Notes: generated by a model not told the origin, from the sequence alone. Shown: positions 1-8,986, numbered from the stretch's first letter. The stretch: 64,000 bases of DNA from Dyella mobilis (GCF_016904945.1 NZ_JADIKF010000039.1:186001-250000), one strand, 5' to 3'. Numbers and translations: made by a program.

Positions 1-768
<768 letters not shown>

Positions 769-809
769 GCCTCGCCCTCCGTTTCCGTTCTCATGCCGAT
801 CGCAAGCAC

Positions 810-1604
810 ATGACCGACATCCTTCAACGCATCCTTGCCCGTAAGGCCGAAGAGCTCGCCGAGCGCAGCGCCAAGCTGCCGCTGAAAGAGCTCTCAGCGC
901 GCGTCAAGGACCTGCCCGACACGCGCGGTTTCGCCGCCGCCGTCGAAGCGAAGATCGCCGAAGGCTTGCCGGCGGTGATCGCTGAGGTGAAAAAGGCCAG
1001 TCCGAGCAAAGGCGTGATCCGCGCCGAGTTCGATCCGGCTGCCATCGCGCGCAGCTACGAGGCCGGCGGGGCCGCCTGTCTTTCGGTGCTTACTGACAAG
1101 GATTTTTTCCAGGGCAGCGAGGATTTCCTGCAGCAGGCGCGTGCGGCGTGTTCGCTGCCGGTGCTGCGCAAGGATTTCATCATCGACCCTTACCAGGTCT
1201 ATGAGGCGCGCGCGATCGGCGCAGACTGCATCCTGCTGATCGTGGCCGCGTTGGGTGATGCGGATCTGCTGGAGCTGTCGCTGCTGGCGGCCGACCTGGA
1301 CCTGGACGTGCTGTGCGAAGTGCACGACGCCGAGGAACTGGAGCGCGCGCAGGCCGTGCCGGTGCCGCTGATCGGCGTCAACAATCGCAATCTGCGCACC
1401 TTCCACACATCGCTGGATACCTCGCTCGAACTGCAGGACCTGATGGATTACGACCGCATCCTGGTGGCCGAATCGGGCATCCACACCCCCGAGGACGTCA
1501 CGCGCCTGCGCGAGGCCGGCATCCATGCCTTCCTGGTTGGCGAGGCTTTCATGCGTGCCCCCGATCCTGGTGCGGAATTGAAGCGGCTGTTCGACGCGCG
1601 TTGA
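810..1604 (+). CDS. trpC: Indole-3-glycerol phosphate synthase
   Basis: TrpC converts carboxyphenylamino-deoxyribulose phosphate to indole-3-glycerol phosphate, the fourth step of tryptophan synthesis. The 264-residue product is the length of a stand-alone TrpC (no fused TrpF). It shows the TIM-barrel motifs [13 protein letters not shown] (catalytic lysine near residue 62), [23 protein letters not shown] and VAESGI (phosphate-binding end). The ATG at 810 is 41 bases after trpD. The stop is two bases before the first possible start of the next gene, suggesting co-transcription. Confidence 0.97.
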   Translation: MTDILQRILARKAEELAERSAKLPLKELSARVKDLPDTRGFAAAVEAKIAEGLPAVIAEVKKASPSKGVIRAEFDPAAIARSYEAGGAACLSVLTDKDFFQGSEDFLQQARAACSLPVLRKDFIIDPYQVYEARAIGADCILLIVAALGDADLLELSLLAADLDLDVLCEVHDAEELERAQAVPVPLIGVNNRNLRTFHTSLDTSLELQDLMDYDRILVAESGIHTPEDVTRLREAGIHAFLVGEAFMRAPDPGAELKRLFDAR

Positions 1605-1606
1605 TC

Positions 1607-2308
1607 ATGACGTCAGGGGACATGACCACCGCGCCGGCTGAAACCGGCGTTGACGAGAGCGCGTCGCGCATCGTGCTTTTCGATTTTGACGGCGTGCTGT
1701 TTTGCGGCGATTCGTTCGCTACGTTCATGCGCCATCGCTACCGGCATTCGCTGTGGCGCAAGGTGCTGGTGCTCCTGACCCTGCCTTGGTGGCTGCCGTG
1801 CCTGCTCGTTTCGCGCTGGTGGGCGGCCCGCACCCTGGTGCACGTGGCGTTGTTCGGCGTGGGGCAGAAGCGCTACGAGCAGGCAGTCGAAGCCTTTGCC
1901 GATCAGCTGGTGCGCCGCCCGCGTCAGTTCTATCGGGACGGCCTGCAGGCCTTGCGCAAGCATCTGGCGGAAGGCGACCAGGTATTCGTGGTGACCGGAT
2001 GCGAACAACGGCTGGCAGCGCGCCTGCTGTCGCAGCTGGGACTGCCCGAGGTGGGCGTGATCGGCTCCCAGCTCAAGCCTGGCTGGTTCGGCATGCGCGT
2101 AAAAATGCACAACGTAGGACGCCGCAAGGTGCAAAGCCTGGCGGCCCATGGCATCAAGCGTTGGCGGACTGCCTACGGCGATTCCATGCTCGACGTGGCC
2201 ATGCTCAAGCAAGCGGACGAGGCGGTGCTGGTCAACGGCACGCCCAAGCTGTGCAAGCGGGTGGAGAAGGCGATCGGCCGCACGGTGGCTAGGGTGGCCT
2301 GGTACTGA
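1607..2308 (+). CDS. HAD-IB family phosphatase, PgpC/YfhB-like
   Basis: This is a HAD-superfamily phosphohydrolase of about 233 residues. Motif I is FDFDGVL (nucleophile Asp and acid/base Asp; the usual DxDGT threonine is replaced by Val). Motif II is FVVTG, and motif III/IV is YGDSMLDVAML. Between motifs I and II is a hydrophobic arginine/tryptophan-rich stretch (RKVLVLLTLPWWLPCLLVSR) like the membrane-associating cap of phosphatidylglycerophosphatase C, so a phospholipid phosphate substrate is plausible but inferred. ATG 1607 is two bases after trpC. ATG 1622 has a purine-rich CAGGGGAC just upstream and is an equally good start. A phosphoserine phosphatase-like small-molecule role is the alternative. 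Confidence 0.8.
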   Translation: MTSGDMTTAPAETGVDESASRIVLFDFDGVLFCGDSFATFMRHRYRHSLWRKVLVLLTLPWWLPCLLVSRWWAARTLVHVALFGVGQKRYEQAVEAFADQLVRRPRQFYRDGLQALRKHLAEGDQVFVVTGCEQRLAARLLSQLGLPEVGVIGSQLKPGWFGMRVKMHNVGRRKVQSLAAHGIKRWRTAYGDSMLDVAMLKQADEAVLVNGTPKLCKRVEKAIGRTVARVAWY

Positions 2309-2344
2309 CGTTCCGGCGGTGTGCTGATGTGCGGCGGCCGGCAG

Positions 2345-2366
2345 GCCCCCGGTTCATGCCGGGGGC
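2345..2366. other. GC-rich hairpin between convergent genes
   Basis: GCCCCCGG and CCGGGGGC form a perfect 8-bp stem with a 6-base loop between the ends of the HAD gene (plus) and clp (minus). It has no U-tract on either strand, so it is a structural transcription-end candidate rather than a classical intrinsic terminator. Confidence 0.5.
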
Positions 2367-2380
2367 GCCGTAAGCGGGGT

Positions 2381-3106
2381 TCAGCGGGTACCGCGAACCA
2401 CGATGGTCTTGCCGGAGACCTCGATCATGCCCTGTTCTTCCAGCTGCTTGAGCACGCGGCCCACCATTTCGCGCGAGCAGCCCACGATGCGGCTGACTTC
2501 CTGGCGGGAAATGCGGATCTGGGTGCCGTCCGGGTGGCTCATCGCGTCCGGCTCCTGGCACAGGTCCAGCAGGGTGCGCGAGATGCGGTTGGTGACATCC
2601 ATGAAGGCCATGCGGCTCACCTGGCGCGAGGTGCGCAGCAGGCGGTGGGTGAGCTGGGCGCCGATGGCGAACAGGATCTTCGGGCATTCGTCGCGCAGCG
2701 GGCCTTCCATCAGCTGGAACAGCCGTTCGTAACTGATTTCGGCCATTTCACAGGGGCTGCGGGTACGCACCATCGATTCGCGCTGGGCCTGCTCCACGAA
2801 CAGTCCCATCTCGCCGATGAACTGGCCGCGGCTGATATAGGCCAGGATCAGCTCCCGCCCCTGCTCGTCCTCGGTGCAGACGGCCAGCGAGCCTTCCATC
2901 ACGTAGTAAAGCGTGTTGGCGGGGTCGCCCGGGCGGATGATGGCGGTCTTGCCGGGGTAGCGGCGGCGGTGGCAGAGACCTAGAAACCGCTCCATCGCGG
3001 CGGGGTCTGGTGCAAAACCGAGTGGCGCCTGTGACTTTTCGAACGCTTGTTGTAATTGATATTTCAGCTGCACCACAGAAGTTTTCCCCAAGCTAAGTGG
3101 TCTCAA
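2381..3106 (-). CDS. clp: Crp/Fnr-family regulator Clp (CRP-like protein)
   Basis: Clp is the global Xanthomonadales regulator of exoenzymes, exopolysaccharide and motility. In Xanthomonas its DNA binding is antagonised by c-di-GMP rather than activated by cAMP. The 241-residue protein has a cyclic-nucleotide-like beta-roll (FRPGDPAxTLYY-type segment [17 protein letters not shown], then GEMGLF) and a C-terminal winged helix ending [20 protein letters not shown]. Length and sequence match Xanthomonas Clp, whose start MSLGNTTVV aligns with LSLGKTSVV here. The only reasonable start is TTG at 3106 with AGGGG six bases upstream; no ATG is nearby. It is divergent from speD, the usual family neighbourhood. 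Weak TTG initiation may keep its level low (inference). Confidence 0.93.
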   Translation of the reverse strand: MRPLSLGKTSVVQLKYQLQQAFEKSQAPLGFAPDPAAMERFLGLCHRRRYPGKTAIIRPGDPANTLYYVMEGSLAVCTEDEQGRELILAYISRGQFIGEMGLFVEQAQRESMVRTRSPCEMAEISYERLFQLMEGPLRDECPKILFAIGAQLTHRLLRTSRQVSRMAFMDVTNRISRTLLDLCQEPDAMSHPDGTQIRISRQEVSRIVGCSREMVGRVLKQLEEQGMIEVSGKTIVVRGTR

Positions 3107-3228
3107 GGGCCGCCCCTACCGACGGCCGGACTGCGCATCCCTTGCGACTTTCGCATTATGGCAAAGTCAGTGCGAGTCCCGCAGGTTCTGTTTTTCACCG
3201 ATTTGCCGCATACTTCGCAGTCTTCCCG

Positions 3229-3250
3229 GATGGTGGCAGTTGCCATCATC
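3229..3250. promoter_or_regulatory. Inverted repeat in the clp–speD divergent region
   Basis: GATGGTGGCA and TGCCATCATC are 9/10 complementary around a two-base centre, 114 bases upstream of speD and 123 bases upstream of clp. The near-perfect dyad in a divergent promoter region suggests an operator, but it is not a Clp/CRP consensus (TGTGA-N6-TCACA) and the binder is unknown. Confidence 0.4.
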
Positions 3251-3363
3251 CGTACACAAGGGGCGTGCAGGATAAGGGTCCAGCATGCCTTTTTAATCCA
3301 GCGGGGACCCTTGTAGCTAACCCGCCTCACCTGTCGGCCGTGACCCGGCCATGGAGTGTCGCC

Positions 3364-4149
3364 GTGGTGAAACCCCTCCCGCGCCTGCGCCTGCAGGGCT
3401 TCAACAACCTTACCAAAGCCCTGAGCTTCAACATCTACGACATCTGCTATGCGGTGTCCGAAGACCAGCGCCAGCGCTATATCGAGTACATCGACGAGCA
3501 GTACGACGCCGATCGACTCACCCAGATCCTCACCGACGTGGCCGAGATCATCGGCGCGAACATCCTGAACGTGGCCCGCCAGGACTACGACCCGCAGGGT
3601 GCCTCGGTGACCATCCTCATCTCCGAGGAGCCGGTGGTCGAGAAGCTGGGCCGCGACACCATCTCCGATGCGGTGGTGGCCCACATGGACAAGAGCCACA
3701 TCACCGTCCACACGTACCCGGAAACCCATCCGCACAACGGCATCGCGACCTTCCGTGCGGATATCGACGTTGCCACCTGCGGTGTGATCTCGCCGTTGAA
3801 GGCCCTGAACTACCTGATCGACAGCTTCGAGTCAGACATCGTGGTGTGCGACTACCGCGTACGCGGCTTCACCCGCGACGTGAAGGGCAAGAAGCACTTC
3901 ATCGATCACAAGATCAACTCGGTGCAGGACTACCTGGCGCGCCACATCCGCCAGAAGTACGAGATGTTCGACGTGAACGTGTATCAGGAAAACATCTTCC
4001 ACACCAAGATGCACATCAAGGACTTCGACCTCGATACCTATCTGTTCGAAGCCCATGCGGACGATCTTTCGTTCAAGGAGCGACAGAAGATCGAGCAACT
4101 GCTGCGCCGTGAAATCGAAGAGCTGTTCCACGGACGCAACCTGATGTGA
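3364..4149 (+). CDS. speD: S-adenosylmethionine decarboxylase proenzyme
   Basis: SpeD decarboxylates S-adenosylmethionine to supply aminopropyl groups for spermidine. It is made as a proenzyme that self-cleaves, forming a pyruvoyl cofactor from the serine after the cut. The 261-residue product belongs to the long E. coli/Xanthomonas class. The cleavage context is [14 protein letters not shown], with the serine at about residue 111. The Cys-containing segment [15 protein letters not shown] and the C-terminal FDLDTYLFE region are also present. GTG 3364 gives [15 protein letters not shown], exactly the Xanthomonas N-terminus; the open frame extends upstream but without family similarity. An intrinsic terminator follows the stop. 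Confidence 0.96.
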   Translation: MVKPLPRLRLQGFNNLTKALSFNIYDICYAVSEDQRQRYIEYIDEQYDADRLTQILTDVAEIIGANILNVARQDYDPQGASVTILISEEPVVEKLGRDTISDAVVAHMDKSHITVHTYPETHPHNGIATFRADIDVATCGVISPLKALNYLIDSFESDIVVCDYRVRGFTRDVKGKKHFIDHKINSVQDYLARHIRQKYEMFDVNVYQENIFHTKMHIKDFDLDTYLFEAHADDLSFKERQKIEQLLRREIEELFHGRNLM

Positions 4150-4153
4150 TCAA

Positions 4154-4183
4154 GAAAAACCCGCCGAAAGGCGGGTTTTTTTC
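4154..4183. terminator. Bidirectional intrinsic terminator after speD / coq7
   Basis: ACCCGCC and GGCGGGT flank a GAAA tetraloop. A-rich sequence lies on the left and a seven-T run on the right, so the hairpin can end both speD (plus) and coq7 (minus) transcripts. Confidence 0.9.
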
Positions 4184-4234
4184 TTCCTCTCCCACGTGGC
4201 GAGTGGATTGGGGCGTCGCGCGATCCCCGTTCGC

Positions 4235-4876
4235 TCAAAGTCGATACGCCACTGTCTTCATCACCATCGAGCTGACGTGCATCAGCTGCGGAATCGGAAA
4301 CGGCAGCGCGATACCGCCGTGCTCGCGTGCGGCCTGCGCGTGTTGCACTTCATCGGCCTGCATCTGCTTGAGCACCGCACGCGAGCGCTCGTCCTGGGTG
4401 GGCAGTCGGTCCAGGTGGTCGGCCAGATGGGCTTCCACCTGTTTTTCCGTCTCCACCACGAAGCCGAGGCTGATCCTGTCGCCGGCCAGCGCCGCCGCTG
4501 CGCCGATCGCATAGCTGCCGGCGTACCAAAGCGGATTGAGCAGGCTCGGGCGGCTTTCCAGCTCGCGCAGGCGTTCGGAACACCACGCCAGGTGATCGGT
4601 TTCTTCGGCGGCGGCGTGCTGCAGATGCGCGCGGTTTTCCTCCTTGCGCGCCAAGGCGGCCTGTCCGTCGTAGAGCGCCTGGGCGCAGACTTCGCCCGTG
4701 TGGTTGATGCGCATCAATCCTGCGGCGTGGCGGCGTTCGGCATCGTCCAGCTCGGCATCGGCCAGGCCGTGCGAAGGCGAGGCGCGATGGGCCTCGGGAG
4801 AGCCGGCCACGGTTTCCAGGGCGCGCTCGATGCCGGCGAGCAGGCGGTCCAGCGGGGTCAATGTGCGTACATTCAT
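4235..4876 (-). CDS. coq7: 2-polyprenyl-3-methyl-6-methoxy-1,4-benzoquinone hydroxylase (Coq7 type)
   Basis: Coq7 is the di-iron monooxygenase that hydroxylates demethoxyubiquinone late in ubiquinone synthesis, replacing the flavin enzyme UbiF. Starting at ATG 4876 ([13 protein letters not shown]) it has 213 residues, the family length. The carboxylate/histidine ligands are seen in [20 protein letters not shown], the later [10 protein letters not shown], and DEVQHAQAA. An in-frame upstream extension exists but runs toward the glcF stop and lacks similarity. The gene begins 17 bases after the GlcF-like gene and is probably co-transcribed with it; a terminator lies beyond its stop. Confidence 0.95.
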   Translation of the reverse strand: MNVRTLTPLDRLLAGIERALETVAGSPEAHRASPSHGLADAELDDAERRHAAGLMRINHTGEVCAQALYDGQAALARKEENRAHLQHAAAEETDHLAWCSERLRELESRPSLLNPLWYAGSYAIGAAAALAGDRISLGFVVETEKQVEAHLADHLDRLPTQDERSRAVLKQMQADEVQHAQAAREHGGIALPFPIPQLMHVSSMVMKTVAYRL

Positions 4877-4893
4877 TGGATGGCCATAACTCT

Positions 4894-6093
4894 TCAGGTT
4901 TCCTGTTGCTGCGCCAGCAAGGTCAGCGGATGCATGGTCGGCAAGGTCGACGCCTGTGCGGCCAGTCCCGCCGCCAGATGCAAGCGGCAACCGATATTGG
5001 ACGACAGAAGCATCTGCACATCCAGTGTGTGGATGTGGGACAGCACGTCATCGCGCAAACGCTCCGCCCGCTCCGGGAATTGCAGGACGTGGCTGCCGGC
5101 AGCGCCGCAGCAATAGGGAGGCGTGGAAAGTCGCTGCAAAGCGAGTCCCGGAATGCGTTCGAGTAGCTTGATAAGAGCCGTCTCGCTACGCGCCACGTTG
5201 GATTGTGTGCAGGGTATGTGCAAGCCGGCACGCAGATTCAGAGGGCGAAAACGCAGCTTTTCAGCCCGCTCGGCCAGCAAGCGATAAGGGTCTTCCACTT
5301 GTACCGTGGTGAGCGCGCGGCGCAGCGTGCTCAAGCAACCCGGGGTAACGCTGACCAGATAGTCGGCATGCGTTCCATCCCAGGCATCGCGCAGGCGTTT
5401 TGCCGATACTTCGGCACCGGCAGCGTCACCGTCATGCAGATCCAATGCGCCGCAACACGTGGCGGGCAAGCGAACCACGCGATATCCAGCGGCGTCCAGC
5501 AACTGCTCCGCCGCCCGTTCTGCTGCGGCGTCCTGGACGCTGGCTGCGCAACCGGGAAAGAGGGCGACGATGCCGGCATCCCGCGTCCCAGGCTGTTTGG
5601 CCAGCTGAGTTCTGGCTAGGGGCGTGGGGCTTTTCAGCAGGGATATGGCTGCTCGCCAGGCGGCAAACTGTTTGCCGGGAAGCAAGGCTGGCAGCCAGAT
5701 AGCGGCGCCGGTCCAGCGGGCCCATCGTTGCAGCCATCGGTTCAGCTTCGGGCGTTTGGCGATATCCAGCAACAGCCCCGGACGCTGCGGCGACGGCCCA
5801 AGCAGGGCGCGGGTCTCCACCAGCAGCTCCTCGTACTGAACCCCGGCAGGGCAGACCCGCTGGCAGCTCAGGCAGCCCAGGCAGTGATCCAGGGGCTCCC
5901 GCAGTTCGGGAGAGGGCGCGATTTGCCCCCGCGCCAGCGCAGCGGCAATGGCGATGCGACCCCGTGGGGATTCGGCTTCATTGCCGTCCAGGGCGTAGGT
6001 GGGGCAGACCGGCAGGCACAGGCCGCATTGCACACACTGGTCGGCCAGCACGGCAATGTGGTGTTGGGGCTTCTCAAGAGGCATATCGTTCAT
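4894..6093 (-). CDS. glcF: GlcF-like (Fe-S)-binding oxidoreductase subunit
   Basis: The ~399-residue protein has two N-terminal 4Fe-4S clusters ([12 protein letters not shown] and [12 protein letters not shown]) followed by two CCG domains (ATCCGAL and PYCCGAAG with upstream PGC and IPC cysteines). This is the architecture of glycolate oxidase iron-sulfur subunit GlcF and related heterodisulfide-reductase-type electron carriers. ATG 6093 (MNDMPLEKP) is preferred; ATG 6084 is possible, and a TTG extension to 6174 would overlap the rplM leader. No glcD or glcE flavoprotein gene is adjacent; coq7 follows by 17 bases. Function as a glycolate/lactate dehydrogenase subunit is therefore inferred from family only. 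Confidence 0.85.
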   Translation of the reverse strand: MNDMPLEKPQHHIAVLADQCVQCGLCLPVCPTYALDGNEAESPRGRIAIAAALARGQIAPSPELREPLDHCLGCLSCQRVCPAGVQYEELLVETRALLGPSPQRPGLLLDIAKRPKLNRWLQRWARWTGAAIWLPALLPGKQFAAWRAAISLLKSPTPLARTQLAKQPGTRDAGIVALFPGCAASVQDAAAERAAEQLLDAAGYRVVRLPATCCGALDLHDGDAAGAEVSAKRLRDAWDGTHADYLVSVTPGCLSTLRRALTTVQVEDPYRLLAERAEKLRFRPLNLRAGLHIPCTQSNVARSETALIKLLERIPGLALQRLSTPPYCCGAAGSHVLQFPERAERLRDDVLSHIHTLDVQMLLSSNIGCRLHLAAGLAAQASTLPTMHPLTLLAQQQET

Positions 6094-6126
6094 GCTATCA
6101 TTTGCGACTCGCAGCCCATCGAGGGC

Positions 6127-6156
6127 TTGCGCGATAGATGAAAGCTTCGCTATTAT
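6127..6156 (+). promoter_or_regulatory. Candidate sigma-70 promoter for rplM–rpsI
   Basis: TTGCGC and TATTAT are separated by 18 bases, and the -10 box ends 62 bases before the rplM start. This leaves a leader long enough for L13-type autoregulation, though no specific structure was established. Confidence 0.5.
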
Positions 6157-6218
6157 CTCGCGCCTTTGTTCCACCGATTCCGCTTACCGCCCCTGTGGCG
6201 GCAGACAGGTATTCCGAA

Positions 6219-6647
6219 ATGAAAACGTTCAGCGCCAAGCCGGAAAGCGTCAAGCGCGACTGGTACGTGGTTGACGCCACGGACAAGACGCTCGGTCGTC
6301 TCTCGACCGAAATCGCGCGTCGCCTTCGCGGCAAGCACAAGCCCGAGTTCACCCCCCACGTCGACACCGGCGACTACATCGTCGTGATCAACGCGGAGAA
6401 GGTGGCTGTCACCGGCGCCAAGCTGGACGACAAGATGTACCACCGCTTCACCGGCTACGTCGGCAACCTCAAGACCACCAGCTTGAGAGACTTGCTGGCC
6501 ACCCATCCCGAGCGCGTCATCGAGATCGCCGTGAAGGGCATGTTGCCGAAGAACCCGCTGGGCCGCGACATGTACCGCAAGCTCAAGGTTTACGGCGGCG
6601 CCGAACATCCGCACACCGCTCAGCAGCCGCAGGCGCTGGAAATCTAA
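6219..6647 (+). CDS. rplM: 50S ribosomal protein L13
   Basis: L13 is an early-assembling protein of the large ribosomal subunit. From ATG 6219 the product is 142 residues, identical in length to E. coli L13. It has the characteristic [19 protein letters not shown] start, [22 protein letters not shown] and [16 protein letters not shown] segments. The open frame upstream to 6138 lacks family similarity. It is followed after 9 bases by rpsI, the near-universal L13–S9 operon. Confidence 0.98.
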   Translation: MKTFSAKPESVKRDWYVVDATDKTLGRLSTEIARRLRGKHKPEFTPHVDTGDYIVVINAEKVAVTGAKLDDKMYHRFTGYVGNLKTTSLRDLLATHPERVIEIAVKGMLPKNPLGRDMYRKLKVYGGAEHPHTAQQPQALEI

Positions 6648-6656
6648 GGAAGCATC

Positions 6657-7049
6657 ATGGCGATTCAGCAGAATTACGGCACCGGCCGCCGCAAGACCTC
6701 CGCCGCTCGCGTGTTCCTGCGCAAGGGCACCGGCGCGATCGAAGTGAACGGCAAGACCCTGGACCAGTTCTTTGGTCGTGAGACCTCGCGCATGATCGTG
6801 CGCCAGCCGCTCGAACTGACCCAGAGCGCTGACAAGTTCGACATCAAGGTCACGGTCGCCGGCGGCGGCATCACCGGCCAGGCCGGCGCCATCCGCCTCG
6901 GCATTGCCCGCGCTTTGATCGAGTACGACGAAAGCCTGAAGACCCAGCTGCGCAAGGCTGGCTTCGTGACCCGTGACGCCCGTGAAGTCGAGCGTAAGAA
7001 GGTCGGTCTGCACAAGGCACGTCGCGCTACCCAGTTCTCGAAGCGCTAA
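6657..7049 (+). CDS. rpsI: 30S ribosomal protein S9
   Basis: S9 is a small-subunit ribosomal protein whose C-terminal tail reaches the P-site tRNA. The 130-residue product has the [15 protein letters not shown] start, [21 protein letters not shown], and the basic C-terminus ending in the conserved QFSKR. It lies 9 bases after rplM in the standard order. Confidence 0.98.
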   Translation: MAIQQNYGTGRRKTSAARVFLRKGTGAIEVNGKTLDQFFGRETSRMIVRQPLELTQSADKFDIKVTVAGGGITGQAGAIRLGIARALIEYDESLKTQLRKAGFVTRDAREVERKKVGLHKARRATQFSKR

Positions 7050-7116
7050 TCCTCTTAGGAGGTTTCGCTTCGACCGTCCGGTGCATCAAGTCAGAGCGCG
7101 CCGCTCGGCCCGGTAT

Positions 7117-7190
7117 TGGGAGATCGTCTAACGGTAGGACAACGGACTCTGACTCCGTTTATCTAGGTTCGAATCCTAGTCTCCCAGCCA
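7117..7190 (+). tRNA. tRNA-Gln (anticodon CUG)
   Basis: A 74-base cloverleaf: acceptor arms TGGGAGA and TCTCCCA, anticodon stem ACGGA/TCCGT closing loop CTCTGAC (anticodon CTG, reading CAG), T-arm with GGTTCGAATCC, and encoded discriminator G plus CCA. It is followed at once by a strong terminator. Confidence 0.96.
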
Positions 7191-7231
7191 AAAAACAAAA
7201 AGCCCGCCTTTACGGCGGGCTTTTTGTTTTT
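7191..7231. terminator. Bidirectional intrinsic terminator after tRNA-Gln
   Basis: GCCCGCC and GGCGGGC form the stem around a short T-rich loop, with A-rich sequence on the left and two T-runs on the right. It can end both the tRNA transcript (plus) and the graspetide transcript arriving from the right (minus). Confidence 0.92.
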
Positions 7232-7299
7232 CGTTGGGAGGGTTCAGGAGGTGCGTCTCGTTCGACTTGTCGCCAGGAGCGAATTTGGACAGCACCCTA

Positions 7300-8361
7300 T
7301 CAAGCGGTCGCCGGTTCATCGAGCCGCAGTCGGTGCGCCAACGCGGCATAGGTTTCGGTGGAGCGAAACTCGGCCATGTTGAGCGTGGCATCTTCGACCA
7401 CGGAGTAGTCGCGTGAGCCTGCTGCCAGAAACGAGGCCATCATGCGCATCACCCCGATGTCCGGAATCATGTCTTCCAGAAACAGGAATTGCCCGGCCTG
7501 ATTGACTTCCAGAAACTGATACTCGCCATCGGCATCGACCACGAAGTCGAGGCAACCGAAAACCAGTCCTAGCGACGCCATCAAGGCCTGGATGCGCTGT
7601 TCCAGCGCAGCGGGCAGTGTTATCTGCTCGGCGAAGAAATCCTCATCGAGCACGTGGATTCGCCAATCGACGTAAGCTTCTTTCGAGCGCCGCCGCATGC
7701 GCACTGCCAGCATTCGGTTGCCGGCGACGGTGACGCGAATATCGGAGGTCTTCTCTACGTAGCGCTGATAGATGCCCGGACAAAACTCGATGACTTGCGC
7801 GTCGGGCAAGTGGTCGTTGTCCAGTATGGTGGTCGTCGTGCTGAGGCCGCCTTCTTCCTGCCATGCGTGCGCACGAAATGTCTTGAATACAACGCGGCCG
7901 CCTTGCGCCAATCGCCGTACCGCTGCCGCATCGTTGCCCATCGCGGTCTCGGGAAACGCCAATCCGATCTCGCGCGCTGCTACCAATTGCACCAGCTTGT
8001 TCTCGGTACGCCACGCTGCGGCTGGTGTATTGATCCAGAACGAAGGCAGCAGCTGCGCTGCAGCTTCGACCAGATTGTCGTAAAAAGTACGCCACTCACC
8101 GGCGATAAAAGCCTGATCTTCAGGCAAACTGGGCTTGGGCTTTCGCGCTTTCGGGCGGCGATTCCAGACCGAGATAGGCGCGTCTGTCGCGCTGCTTAGC
8201 CCCGCGTGTCCGAGCCCTATTTCGACGGCGACTTCATCGCCCCGCCATTGCGCCAGGCCAGGGCTGTGCACGACCGGCACGCCCATCCGCTCAAGCGCCC
8301 AGCGCAATGCCGCGGCGTGCGGATCGTCTTCCCAGGAAAGTACGTGAACTGCGTGTGTCAC
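7300..8361 (-). CDS. ATP-grasp graspetide synthetase (MvdC/MvdD-like RiPP ligase)
   Basis: Graspetide synthetases use ATP to activate Asp/Glu side chains of a precursor peptide and join them to Ser/Thr (ester) or Lys (amide) side chains. This 353-residue protein has an N-terminal pre-ATP-grasp domain starting HVLSWEDDPHAAAL. ATP-grasp landmarks are VVFKTF (ATP lysine near residue 160), EKTSDIRVTV (203–212), VDWRIH (231–236), CLDFVVDADGEYQFLEV and NQAGQF (metal/ATP site, ~271–292). The KTSDIRVTV…DWR…LEVNxxGQ pattern is that of microviridin/graspetide ligases rather than RimK or glutathione synthetase. GTG 8361 is chosen because AGGAGA lies nine bases upstream; a TTG at 8385 is the only longer alternative and falls in the intercistronic hairpin. 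The gene lies 65 bases after the precursor. Confidence 0.87.
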   Translation of the reverse strand: MTHAVHVLSWEDDPHAAALRWALERMGVPVVHSPGLAQWRGDEVAVEIGLGHAGLSSATDAPISVWNRRPKARKPKPSLPEDQAFIAGEWRTFYDNLVEAAAQLLPSFWINTPAAAWRTENKLVQLVAAREIGLAFPETAMGNDAAAVRRLAQGGRVVFKTFRAHAWQEEGGLSTTTTILDNDHLPDAQVIEFCPGIYQRYVEKTSDIRVTVAGNRMLAVRMRRRSKEAYVDWRIHVLDEDFFAEQITLPAALEQRIQALMASLGLVFGCLDFVVDADGEYQFLEVNQAGQFLFLEDMIPDIGVMRMMASFLAAGSRDYSVVEDATLNMAEFRSTETYAALAHRLRLDEPATA

Positions 8362-8382
8362 GAAAGAGGTCTCCTGATACGA

Positions 8383-8410
8383 CAATGCGCCTTGTTGCCA
8401 AGGCGCATTG
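8383..8410 (-). promoter_or_regulatory. Perfect 12-bp intercistronic hairpin between precursor and ligase
   Basis: CAATGCGCCTTG and CAAGGCGCATTG are perfectly complementary around a TTGC/GCAA tetraloop. The structure sits 16 bases after the precursor stop and 21 bases before the ligase GTG. There is no U-tract on the minus strand, so it is more likely an RNA-stabilising, processing or partial-readthrough element that raises precursor over enzyme (inference) than a full terminator. Confidence 0.75.
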
Positions 8411-8426
8411 AATCAACGGGAAGAAA

Positions 8427-8609
8427 TCATGCAACGTCGTAGTCTAGACCGCCATCCATGGGGGAGTGGATGCTCCCATGGAAGGTTATCACCGTCATAA
8501 AGTGGCCCCTTGCCGGATCTGCCCACTGCGCGCCAAGTGAGGCTGCGCTAAGCCGTGCCAGGGGGCGAATCGTTGGTGCCATTTCCGTTTCGACGTTGAG
8601 CTGACTCAT
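8427..8609 (-). CDS. Putative graspetide precursor peptide (60 aa)
   Basis: The short peptide is encoded immediately upstream of the ATP-grasp ligase, on the same strand. Residues 1–35 look like a leader (PTIRPLARLSAASLG, comparable in position and composition to the ligase-binding helix of microviridin leaders). Residues 36–60 look like a core rich in ring-forming residues: Thr39, Thr42, Ser46 and Ser49 precede Asp52, Asp56 and Asp58. Hydroxyl donors followed by acids is the graspetide arrangement. ATG 8609 is preferred because GGAG lies nine bases upstream; ATG 8615 would have only three bases of spacing. No homologue is recognised from memory, and ring connectivity cannot be read from sequence. 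Confidence 0.75.
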   Translation of the reverse strand: MSQLNVETEMAPTIRPLARLSAASLGAQWADPARGHFMTVITFHGSIHSPMDGGLDYDVA

Positions 8610-8884
8610 TAGCATCTACTCCATCATTGGCCGCACATTGCGGCTCAGCGAGAATAGATTCATTTTCGGATGCGGACCAGACCCTGCGTCAACGTGGCGT
8701 GACTTTACGGATCATGCCGCGGCCCGTGCGCGATTGCGGCTTCGAAAATGCATTCACATTTTATTGACGCAAAGAGTATTAGCGCATGCGGTTAATGAGG
8801 AGTTGTCACAGACGTGACCGGCAAAGGCGAAACGGACGTCGGATACTGTGTCGCCGCGGATGTCATCGAAGGAATCACTCGCGC

Positions 8885-8925
8885 TCTCAAAAAAAGACCA
8901 GCGAAGTGATCCTTCGCTGGTTTCA
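8885..8925 (-). terminator. Intrinsic terminator of the GH18 gene
   Basis: ACCAGCGAAG and CTTCGCTGGT form a perfect 10-bp stem with a 5-base loop. On the minus strand it is followed by a C and six Ts, 92 bases past the GH18 stop. Confidence 0.85.
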
Positions 8926-8957
8926 CCAAAAAAGGGTGACACCGGGGTTTTGGTAAC

Positions 8958-8986
8958 TCGACTCAGTCGTCAGTGCGCTGAGTCGA
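8958..8986. repeat. Inverted repeat downstream of the GH18 gene
   Basis: TCGACTCAG and CTGAGTCGA are perfectly complementary across an 11-base spacer, between the GH18 stop and its terminator. It is probably a 3'-UTR hairpin of that transcript. Confidence 0.5.

Noticed and set aside
3107..3363. SAM or polyamine riboswitch upstream of speD
   Set aside because: No conserved aptamer core could be recognised in the 257-base leader; only a simple dyad is visible.
8383..8410. Reading the intercistronic hairpin as a full intrinsic terminator
   Set aside because: No U-tract follows it on the minus strand, and the ligase gene directly downstream has no obvious promoter of its own.
8754..8942. 62-codon minus-strand frame as a second possible graspetide precursor
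   Set aside because: Its start lies inside the GH18 terminator region, it has no ribosome-binding site, and no leader/core layout resembling the 60-aa precursor.
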